Shown: positions 51,793 through 63,700 of the stretch, one piece after another | How the letters are laid out: every line of letters begins with the position of its first letter | How positions within the stretch are numbered: position 1 is the stretch's first letter | Assembly (NCBI RefSeq): GCF_023159225.1 | Contig: NC_063162.1 | Span: 89,737,880-89,801,879 of the forward strand | Origin: Perognathus longimembris pacificus | Lineage: Eukaryota > Chordata > Mammalia > Rodentia > Heteromyidae | Direction: 5' to 3' | DNA length: 64,000 nt | Translations under genes and position numbers: made by a program | Notes under the pieces: generated by a model | The model's input: the letters and a program-made list of their open reading frames with translations, nothing else | Told to the model about the DNA's origin: nothing | Database searches by the model: none

Positions 51793-54700
51793 GGTCCTAG
51801 GGCTTGAATTCTGGGCCTGGACACTGTCCTTTAGCTCCTTTTACTCAAGGCTAGCACTCTACCACTTGAGCCATAGCTCTACTTCTGGCTTTTTGTGTGA
51901 TTAATTGGAGATAAGAGTCTTATGGACTTTCCTTGTTTGGGTTGGCTTCAAACTACCATCCTCAGATCTTAGGCTCCTGAGTAGCTAAGGATTACAGGTG
52001 TGAGCCACTGGTACCTGGCTTATCTGGGCTTTTATTTGGCTGGTTGCTTGTGCTTTCTGGTACTTGGGATTGAACCTAGGATCTCAAGCATGCTAAGCAT
52101 GTGTTCTACTACTGGGTTTCACATGCTAAACTTCTCGTATGTAAGTTGTGACTGCAAAAGAGAGAAACAGTGAGGTTTTTGATGTTGTTTATTATGCCAG
52201 TACTGGGGCTTGAAGTCAGGGCCTTGCACTCCGCTTATGTTTTTCACTCAAGGCTGGCAGTTTACCATCTGAGCTATACCTCCACTTTCACCTTTTGTGG
52301 TTTATCTGGAGATAAGAGCCTTATGGACTTTTTTACCTGGGCTGGCTTCAAACTGCCATCCTCAGATCTTGACCTCCTGAGTAGCTAGGATCACAGGTGA
52401 CAGCCAACTGCCACCAGGCTAGGGGCAGTGAGGTTCTGCACTCATGGCCAGCCTTTACTGTGGCTAGTGGTCTCCCCATAGAAGTTGAACTCCCAGCTGT
52501 CCATCAAACAGCGTTTAGTGATTTCCATGGACTAAATCCTACCTCCTAACTAGGCTCAAACTATCAACCCATTACTAAAGATAGACCCAGGAGGAGTGAA
52601 CAGTAGGTCCCTACCATCTAGGGCTGTAGACAACTATGCAATAAATACAAGTAAAAGAAATAAGGATGGAGTTCTGAGTTTTAAGTATTCAGTTGGTTAT
52701 AATACAATTCATAAAATGTTGATATAATTTGGTTTGACTGAAGGGTATACTTAACCAATTAAAAATCCCTGAACATTTAGCCTGTGAAAAGTTTAAAGTT
52801 CTCAGTCAGGGGCAGTGGCTCACACCTGTCATCTTAGCTACTCAGCAAGCTGAAAGCAAGGATTGTGGTTCAAAGCCAGCTTGGGTAGATAAGTATGAGA
52901 CTCTTATCTCCAACTAACCAGCAAGAAGCCAGAGTGGAGCTGTAGTTCAAGTGGTAGAGCACCAGTCTTGAGAGAAAATGCGAAGCAAGAGCTGAGCCTG
53001 ACTTCAAGTATTAAAACAACAACAACCAAAAAAGCTTATCATCATCACCAACACAGCACTCCTAGGAGCAGCCTGCTCCCAGGCCTGGAGCTCAAGCCCT
53101 AGGATGATGACAATGACAATGATGAAGAAGAAAAGAAGAGGAAGAGAAAGAAGAGGAGGAGGAGGAGGAGGAGGAGGAGGAGGAGGAGGAGGAGGAGGAG
53201 GAGGAGGAGGAGGAGGAGGAGGAGGAGAAAGGAGGGGGAGGAGGAGGAGGAGGAGAAAAGAGGAGGAGGAGAAAGGAGGAGGAGAGGAAGGAAGAAGAGG
53301 AAGAAATCACACCAAAAACTATAGAGGCTGGGTACTGGTGGCTCACACCTGTAATCCTAGATACTCATGAGGCCAAGATCTGAGGATCCAGTTTTAACAC
53401 CAGCCTGGGCATGAAAGACTGTGATACATTTACCTCCAATTAACCAGCAAAAAAAAGCCAAAAGAGGAGGTGTGGCTCAGGTGGTAAAGTGCCAGTTTTA
53501 CCAAGCAAAAGTTCAATTAACCACCTGAAAAATCCAAAGGAGAGTTATGGATCAAAGTGGTAGAATGCTAGCCTTGAGCAAAAGTGCTCAGGAATATTGC
53601 CCTGAGTTCAAGCCCTACAACCAAAAAAAAAACTAAACTACAGAGGCTTGTATAAATGGTGACTCAGGAATATAGCCCTGAGTTCAAGCCCTACAACCCA
53701 AAACAAAACTAAACTACAGAGGCTTGTATAAATGGTGACATGTGGCTTAGGCGATCACTGCAGATAATAAACTAGCGCTATGAACAAATATAAGCCAACA
53801 CACTAGAAAACATGGATAAATTCTTTAAAAGATGAAAACCAATTCAAGAAAAAAAATTTAAATCTATATTGGGCACGGTGACATATGACTGTAATCCCAG
53901 TTACGTAGGAAGAAAACATTAGGGAAATTGTGGTTCTAAGCCAGCCCAGGCAAAAAGTGAGTCCCCATCTCAATCAATAAAGCTGTGAATGTGGTGTATA
54001 CATGTCATCTTACCTATATGGGAGGCATAGGAGGATCAAGATGGAAGTTGGCCTGGACAAAACTCTATACAAAAACTCTATTTAAAAAATAACTAAAGCA
54101 AGAAGATGTGGCTCACGTGGTAAACTGCCTACCAGCAAGCACAGGCCTTGATTTGAAACTCTAATACTGCAAAAAAGAGAAGAAAACCTCAAATATTTAA
54201 TCACCCCATATATATTAAAAATAGATTCTCATTTTAAAAAAAGGATAATAATCCTATACACAAAGTTTTACTGAAGCAGAATGCCTTCCATCTGCATTCA
54301 TGAGGTCAGCATTACTCAGACTAAAAAAGAAAAAAAAAAGACCAAGATAGAAATAATAAAGGATACTACAAACCAATATGCCTGATAGATTAAAAGAAAT
54401 GGCCAAATGGGTATTTCAAGTCTATATCGAAGAACTGCTGCTGCCATTTCAAAAGCTATTGGGATAGTTCAACACATTAACAGAATAAAGGGAAAAAATC
54501 CATGACAACTATAAGGCATAGAAGGAAAACAGCTGAAAATTTTTTGCAAGTTTAGATCATCCAAGTGGTCTTATGTAAGAGAGAAAAACCCTAAACTGAT
54601 CAATTTGATTTCATGCTATTTAAAACTCTGTCTTTGATATGCACCATTGGCACAATGAAAAGCCAGTCACAAGATGGAACCTTGCAATATCTGTATCTAC

Positions 54701-57700
54701 TAAAGGAATTGTATGCAGAATACCAAACATATATATGTATATGTGTGTATATGTACTTTATAAGTGATTGTACAGGAATAGCCAGTAAATGAAGGAAGAA
54801 TTCTCCACATTATTAGTACCCTGGGAAATGCAAAGCAAACCCACAAGGGCATACTCCTGCAAATCTATTATATCAGTCTATATTTATGAACCAAGAGTAA
54901 AAATATTGACAGTAACAGGTTTTGGCAAGAATGTAAAGCAACTGGAATTTCAATACACTAATAGATGGGTGCAAAATAATACAATCATATTTGCAAGGAG
55001 ATTGCATTTACCACTTGAGCTATATCCCCAACCCATTTTGCTTCAATTCTTACGTCTGGTAGGATCTAGTGGTTTTGGTCCATGGCTAGCCCCAAGATAA
55101 GATCCTGTTATCTACAACCTCATGAACAAATGGGAATCACAGACATAGATAACTGAATCTAGCTCACTGGTTAAGATGGAATGACACTAACTTCTTGCTC
55201 AGGCTGGCTTTGAACCATGATCCCTAATCTCTTCCTCTCGCTGCTGAATAATAGCATTATAGGCATGAGCTACCATGCTCAGCCAAGACTGCACATTCTT
55301 GTAGGTAAAATACACATCAGCTGTTGGGTACTGGTGGCTCACACCTGTAATCCTAGCTACTCAGGAGGCTGAGATCTCAGGACTGTGGTTAGAAGCCAGC
55401 CCAGGCAGGAAAGTCCTGACCACCAGAAAACCAAAAGTAGAGCTGTGGCACAAAAAGGCAGAATGCTAGCCTTAAGAAGAAAAGCTTAAGGCCCTAAATT
55501 CAATCCCCATGACTGAAAAAACACACTCACACGCCTGCACGCACATGCACATACACACACCTGCTATACGATTCAGCAATTCCATTCTTAGATAATTACT
55601 TCAATTATCCCATGTGCTCATGGGCTTTACTTGCTCATGTTAAGATTTACTTTATGGTACTAAGGTTTGAGCTCTGGATTCATGCTTGTTTGGCAGGCTG
55701 ATGTTCTACCACTTTATCCAGAGTCCAAATTCTTTTTGTTTTTGGCAGTACCATAGCTTGAACTCGGGGATCTATGCTTTCTCAGTTGTACTCTACCACT
55801 TGAGCCACATCTCTAACCCACTATTTTGTTTGTTGTTTTGGAGATGGAGTCTTCCACACCTTTCTACTCAAGCTGGCTTTTCGGGATCTCAACCTCCTGA
55901 GTAGCTATTGCCACTGGTATTTGGTTTCAAACTTTTTTGTTTTAATTATTATTCATATAGTCTCACATTTTTTATTGGGAACAGTCTTTGACAGCTATCC
56001 TCCTACCTAGACTTCTTACATATCTGAGATGACAGGCATGTACCACCACACTCAGCTGGTTGGTTGAGATGGGTGTCATACTTTTCTAAAAACTGCCCTT
56101 GAATGGCAACGGTCCGGATCTCCCTCTCCTGAGTAGTAGGGATGAGAGGTGTGAGCCACTGTTCCTGGTTACAGCTTTATTCATAATAGCCCTTACTGGA
56201 AAACAATGCAAATATCTCTCAACTGGTAAATGTCTAATCTACAGCATGTCTATATAATAGAGTACTAATCGGCAATTAAAGGCAACAAACTTCTGATTAC
56301 ACAACTTGGATGAATCTCAAAACAATAATGTTTGAAGAATAATGCCATACACAAATGGGTGCATACAGTCTGGGTTTATTTGCATAAACTTTAAGAAAGA
56401 TTATTTAATCACTGATCTGTGAGAGTAGACCTAGTGCAGGACCCATTAACTTCAAAGAGGCATGAGAGAATGCTGAGAGTCCTGGCACTATCTTCTGTAT
56501 TGTAATTGCTGTGTTGTTGCACTAAATTACATATGAATGAAGTAATATATACTATAGTGGTAAATTCCTCAGAACTAGTACCAGTAGCCATTGAGTACCT
56601 CTTCTTACTGATGGCTGTAAATTTGGCAGAAAGCGGACTCTATTTTCATCATTATGTACATTTAGTAAGCAATACTAAGAAATAAAAATAATCTCTCATA
56701 TGAATAGCTGTTAATTAATTTGGTAGTACTAGGGTGGGTTTAAGGTTGCTTGCTCCATGGGTCCAGTGGGCCTCCAGCTCAGTGTTTTGTGGTTAATTGG
56801 AGACTGAGTCTCTCAGGCTTTTCTGCCTAGGCTGGCTTTGTGCTGTGATCCTCTAGGTCTCAGTAGCTCTAGGTCCCCAGTAGCTAAGAGAAGAGGTATA
56901 AGCCACCAGTACTCATTTTAGTCTATTTTATAATCATAAAAATACAGAGGACTCTGTCAGACAAGAAGAGGTAATCACGATGTAATGGATGAGCCACAAG
57001 AGAGATGAATTAGTAGCTACAGAAAATGCTAATTCCAAAAGTATGATAAAGTTTGTATTTCAAAATATTCAATGAGGGGCTGGGGATATGGCCTAGTGGC
57101 AAGAGTGCTTGTCTCGTATACATGAGGTCCTGGGTTCGATTCCCCAGCACCACATATATAGAAAATGGCCAGAAGTGGCGCTGTGGCTCAAGTGGCAAGG
57201 TGCTAGCCTTGAGCGGGAAGAAGCCAGGGACAGTGCTCAGGCCTTGAGTCCAAGCCCAGGACTGGCCCCAAAATAAAACAAAACAAAACAAAATATTCAA
57301 TGAGATACCTCCCCACACCTCCTCCCTTGGTCAAAACATTTGTATTTAATTAGTTAAATAAGTCCTTTTTAAAAACTCAAACATGAGTGCACTAGCTCAG
57401 CTCCCTCCAGCACCGCAGTTTTCTCACCCCATAGAAACTTGTACCACTAGAAATACAACCAGCGTAAGTTGTAACAGTACAGGGTTTCTGGCCAGGAAGG
57501 AAAAATCAACTTTGCACTTCTGAAAACACAGATTCGAGCTCTGGGCGGTATCCCACCACCACGACAGTGTCGGCGGCACCGGCACAGTGCCCATCACAGC
57601 AACCCGCACTCCACAGAGGTAAAGCACAAAGCGGAGACCAGGCGGCGGCTGAGCACAGACGACCTGAAATCGCAGAGAAAGCGTGCTGGTAGACTGGCAT

Positions 57701-60700
57701 CCCCAATTCAAATGGGCAGAAGAAACACAAGAAAGATGGCAAACAATGAAGTCTTATCCCCCACTCAAAACAAGCAGGAAGGAGAGCACTCAATCAAAGA
57801 CATAGAAGAAAACCCTCAAAATACTCTACAAAGTCTACTGATAAACATGATAAATGAAAAGTTTGAATCTCTTCAGTCAATTATTCTAGAGCGTGAGGAG
57901 GCAAAGCAAAAATTAATGGAGAATTTCATGGCCTCCACAAATAGAAAGATAAATGAACTTCAAGAGTCAAATGAAAAGATAGCTAACCAGCTTAAAGATT
58001 TGAGAGACAACACTCAAAACCAAAGTAATGAAGTTAATGAAGTAAAGAAGTCCATACAAGACCTAAGAAATGACATGGAAATTATCAGGAAAGACCAGTC
58101 AGAAGCAAAAGAGATTCGAAATCAAGTAACTAGCCTACAGTCCCAACTAACTGAAGCAGAGGATCGAATTTCAGGAGCTGAAGATTCCTTAGATTCTATG
58201 GAGAAAGATCAAAAATCAATACAAATCCAGTACAATCAACACAACAGATCGCTACAGAAGATTCAAGACACAATCAGGAAGCCCAATTTAAGGATAATAG
58301 GTATTGAGGAAAACTTGGAGAAAGAGGTTAATGGGATAGGCAGCCTATTTAACAGAATATTAGCTGAGAACTTCGCAAATATCCAGAAGGAAAGGCCTAT
58401 ACAGATACAAGAAGCATTTAGAACCCCAAATCGACCAGACCAGAATAGGACATCCCACCGACACATTGTGATCAAAACAGCTTCAGCAGAGTGCAAGGAA
58501 AAAATACTCAAAGCTGTTAGGGCAAAGAAAACAATCACATATAAAGGAAAAGCAATCAGAATTACCCCAGACTTCTCAGCAGAGACCATGAAAGCAAGGA
58601 GAGCCTGGAATGAAGTATACCAAACACTAAATAAAAATAACTACCAACCAAGAATTCTGTACCCAGCCAAACTCTCCTTCATAGCCCAAGGTCAAATAAA
58701 AGTCTTCCACACAATAAAGAAAAACTGAAACAATATATCTCCACCAAACCAGCTTTACACAAAATCCTTAAAGATGTACTATACAGGGAAAATAACCAAG
58801 ATCCCAATACAGACAGAGAAATGAACCCTAATTAGTAAACATCAGATCAAGAAATGGGAAGACACAGCTTTAAACAAGATAGTGATAATGAAAGGAACAA
58901 ACGATCATCTCTCAATCCTAACTCTCAACATTAATGGACTTAATTCTCCAATCAAACGACATAGGCTCATAAGTTGGATCAAAAATCAAGATCCATCTTT
59001 CTGCTGCCTCCAAGAGACACATCTATCCAGAAAAAGTAAACATCTTCTAAAAGTGAAAGGCTGGAATCAAATCTATCAAGCAAATGGCCCCCATAAGCAG
59101 GCTGGAGTTGAAATCCTAGTATCAGACAAAATTGACTTCAAATTAAAAAAGGTAAGAAGAGACAAAGAAGGTTACTACATACTAGTAAAAGGATCTCTCC
59201 TACAGGAAAAAATAACCATTCTAAATATCTACACCCCAAATGCAGGAGCACCCAACTTCATCAAACAAACACTACTGGCTCTAAAAACACTCATAGAACC
59301 AAACACATTGATAGTTGGGGACTTTAACACTCCACTATCACCTCTGGACAGATCAACACGCCAAAAACTGAACAAAGAAACCACAGAACTAAATAACTGC
59401 ATAGACCAACTAGACTTAATCGACATCTACAGAATATTCCACGCAGCAACAACAGAATACACATTCTTCTCCACAGCACATGGAACATTCTCTAAAATAG
59501 ATCACATCTTAGGGCACAAAGAAAATCTGTACAAATTCAGAAGTATCAAAACCATTCCCTGCATTCTCTCAGACCACAATGGAATAAAATTAGAGCTCAA
59601 CTCAAACAGCCACCACAGAAAATGCTACAATTCATGGAGACTAAACAACACACTGCTGAACCATCAGTGGGTCATTGAAGAAATTAAAACGGAAATTCAA
59701 ATGTTTATGGAATTCAACCAAGTTGAGGACACAAAGTACCAGCTCCTTTGGGACACAGCAAAGGCAGTACTCAGAGGAAAATTTATATCTCTGAGTACAT
59801 ACATCAACAAACTGGAGAAACAGCAACTCAGTAATTTAAGGAAGCACCTTAATTTTCTGGAGAGAGAACAGCAAGCCAAACCCCAAGTCAATAGACGGAA
59901 GCAAATAATTAAAATTAAATCAATTAGAGATGAAAAAAACCATCGAAAGAATAAACAAAACAAAGAGTTGGTTCTTTGAAAAAATCAACAAGATAGACAG
60001 ACCCCTGGCAAACCTGACCAAAAAACGAAGGCAGCACACTCAAATAAACAAGATAAGAGATGAAACAGGTAACATCACCACAGAAATAACCGAAATTCAG
60101 AAAATAATAAGGGACTATTTTGCAAACCTTTATGCCAACAAATTCGAGAACTGGAAAGAAATTGATGATTTCCTAGAAAAAAATTGATATCCCCAAACTC
60201 AACCATGAAGATTTAAACCTTCTAAACAGACCCATATCCAGTATTGAAATAGATACGGCAATAAATGATATCCCATCCAAGAAAAGCCCAGGTCCAGACG
60301 GATTCACTGCAGAATTCTACAAGGCCTTCAAAACAGAACTTACACCAATATTTCTCAAACCCTTCAATGAAATTGAAAGAGAACGTTCACTACCAGACTC
60401 ATTCTATGAAGCCAGTATAACCCTCATCCCAAAACCAGGCAGGGACTCATCATGGAAAGAGGACTACAGACCAATCTCCCTGATGAACATAGATGCAAAA
60501 ATTCTCAACAAAATTCTGGCCAATCGACTTCAACAGGTCATCAAAAAAATCATACACCACGATCAAACTGGATTCATCCCAGGGATGCAAAGCTGGTTTA
60601 ATATACGCAAGTCAATTAATGTAATCCACCACATCAACTGGAGCAAGGTAAAGAACCACATGGTTTTATCTCTGGATGCGGTAAAAGCGTTCGATAAAAT

Positions 60701-63700
60701 CCAGCACCCATTTATGCTAAAAGCCCTGGAAAAACTGGGATTCCAGGGAACATTCCTGAATATAATCAAGGCAGTTTATGACAAACCAACAGCAAGCATA
60801 ACTCTAAAGGGTGAAAAACTAAAGCCATTCCCTTTAAAATCAGGAACAAGGCAGGGATGTCCGCTCTCTCTCCTGCTCTTCAACATAGTACTAGAATTCC
60901 TAGCTATAGCAATTAGGCAAGGAGAAAATATAAAGGGGATCCAAATAGGAAAAGATGAAGTTAAACGTTCTCTCTTCGCAGATGATATGATCCTATACCT
61001 AAAGAATCCCATAGACTCTACCCCCAAGCTACTAGAGCTGATCCAAAACTTTGGCAAAGTTGCAGGATATAAAATAAACCTTCAAAAATCAACGGCCTTT
61101 CTCTATGCTAACAACCCGAAGACCGAGGCTGAAATCAGAAAAGCAACTCCTTTTGCAATAGCCCCCCAAAACATAAAATACCTAGGAATAACCTTAACCA
61201 AAGAAGTGAAAGACCTCTTTGATGAGAACTTTAAAAGCTTGAAAAATGAAATTAAGTCAGAACAAAAGGAAATGGAAAAACCTCCCATGCTCCTGGATTG
61301 GGAGGATTAATATAATCAAAATGGCAATATTGCCAAAGGCTATCTACAAATTCAATGCAATACCCATTAATATCCCAACACCATTCTTTAATGAAATAGA
61401 GGAAGCAATCCAGAAATCATATGGAAAATAAAAGACCTAGAATAGCAAAAACACTCCTAAGCAGGAAGAACAGTGCAGGAGGAATTACAATACCCAACTT
61501 CAAGCTGTATTATAAAGCTATAGTAATAAAAACAGCTTGGTATTGGCACCGGAACAGGCCTGAAGACCAATGGAACAGAATTGAAGACCCAGAAATGAAC
61601 CCACAGAACTACGCCTACTTAATCTTTGATCAAGGAGCTAAAACAATAGTATGGAAGAAAGATAGCCTCTTTAACAAGTGGTGCTGGAAAAACTGGCTCA
61701 ACACTTGCAACAAACTAAAACTAGATCCTTATATATCGCCCTGCACCAAAATCAATTCCAAATGTATTAAAGACCTTGAAATCAAAACAGACACCCTGAA
61801 AACACTGAAGGAAGGAGTAGGAGAAACACTTGGGCTCCTTGGCACAGGACAGAACTTCCTTAACAAAGACCCAGAAAGGCTACAAATCAAAGAAAGGTTG
61901 GACAAATGGGACTGCATCAAACTGCAGACCTTCTGCATGGCAAAGGACATAGCTCGCAAGATAAACAGAAAGCCCACAGACTGGGAGAAGATCTTTACCG
62001 GACATTCAACAGACAAAGGCCTCATCTCTAAAATATATGCAGAACTAAAAAAATTACCTTCCTCCAAAACAAAACCGCAAAGAACCAATAGCCCCCTCAT
62101 CAAGTGGGCTAAAGACTTACAAAGAGAATTCTCTGATGAGGAAATGAGAATGGCCAAGAGTCATATGAAAAAGTGCTCTACATCACTGGCCATAAAAGAA
62201 ATGCAAATCAAAACAACATTGAGATTCCATCTCACCCCAGTACGAATGTCATATATCAAGAAAACTAACAATAACAATTGTTGGAGGGGATGTGGCCAAA
62301 AGGGAACCCTACTTCATTGTTGGTGGGAATGTAAACTGGTTCAGCCACTCTGGCAAGCAGTATGGAGATTCCTCAGAAGGCTAAATATAGAACTCCCCTA
62401 TGACCCAGAAGCCCCACTTTTGGGTATCTATCCAAAAGACCACAAACAATATCACAGTAATGCCACCAGCACAACAATGTTCATTGCAGCACAATTTGTC
62501 ATAGCGAGAATCTGGAACCAACCCTGATGCCCCTCAGTAGACAAATGGATCAGGAAAATGTGGTACATATACACAATGGAATTTTATGCTTCTATCAGAA
62601 AGAATGACATTGTCCCATTTGTAAGGAAATGGAAGGACTTGGAAAAAATTATACTAAGTGAAGTGAGCCAGACCCAAAGAAACATGGACTCAATGGTCTC
62701 CCTTATTGGGAATAATTAGTACAGGTTTAGGCAAGTCATAGCAGAGCATCACAAGGCCCAATAGCTATACCCTTATGAACACATAAGATGATGATAAGTG
62801 AAATGAATTCCATGTTATAGAAACAATTGTTATATCACAGTTGTAACTACTTTCAACATCCCATGTGTATCTGTAGCTTCTATTATTGATGATGTTCTTG
62901 TATCACCTTTCTGTGGTTGTATCTACACTATCTCTGTAATGTTACCTGAGTATATTGGAAACCGTGTATACTGGTATTGGAAGTAGCAAATTGAAAGGGA
63001 ATACCAAATTTGAGAGACACAGGGTAAAAAAAGACAAACAACTACAAAAGCAATACTTGCAAAACTGTTTGGTTTAAGTGAACTGAACATCTCTGGGGGG
63101 GGGGGTTGGGGTGGTGAAGGGAAAGGGGGAGGAGGGAGGGGGTTATGAGGGACAAGGTAACAAACAGTACAAGAAATGTATCCATTGCCTAATGTATGAA
63201 ACTGTAACCTCTCTGTACATCAGTTTGATAATAAAAATTTGAAAAAAAAAACAAAAAAAACTCAAACATATTAAGTGATCAGTAATAAAGAAAAATTATA
63301 CCCATGCTAGCATTTCAACTCCACAAAAATATAAACTATAGCTGGGTGTTTGTTGGTGGTTCATGCCTATAATCTTAGTTGCTCAAGATCTTAAGATCTG
63401 AGGATTATGGTTCAAAGCTAGCCCAAGAAGTAAAGTCCAGTGAGATGCTTATCTCCAACTAATCAGCAAAAAGTTGAAAGTAGGGCTCTGGCTCAAGTCG
63501 TAGACAGCTAGCCATGAGTGAAAAAGCTAAGGGACAGTGCCCAGGTCCTGAGTTCAAGCCCTCTACACAAATAATATGTATATGCATGTACATATACACA
63601 TATTATAAAATAAACTAGAAAAAATGGTCATTATTTATGGATAGTGATTCTGTATTCTTAGTACAGTCCTTTCTGTATTTCCCAAATATTTCATAATTCA

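Larger units (their letters stand above)
57385..63255 (+). mobile_element. Nearly full-length L1 retrotransposon, inactive
   Basis: The element lies antisense to DNAH11 in its 12.5-kb intron. It is flanked by perfect copies of AAAAACTCAAACAT at 57371-57384 and 63256-63269. It has a short GC-rich 5' leader of about 330 bp, ORF1, a 150-bp spacer, ORF2, a 3' UTR with a G-rich tract near 63096-63140, and a polyA tail. The leader is short for a mammalian L1, so some of the 5' UTR may be missing. ORF2 frameshifts make it unable to move by itself. The clean duplications and intact ORF1 suggest a fairly recent insertion. Confidence 0.95.

Noticed and set aside
53092..53370. Poly-serine and poly-glycine ORFs
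   Set aside because: They are translations of the (AGG)n tract.
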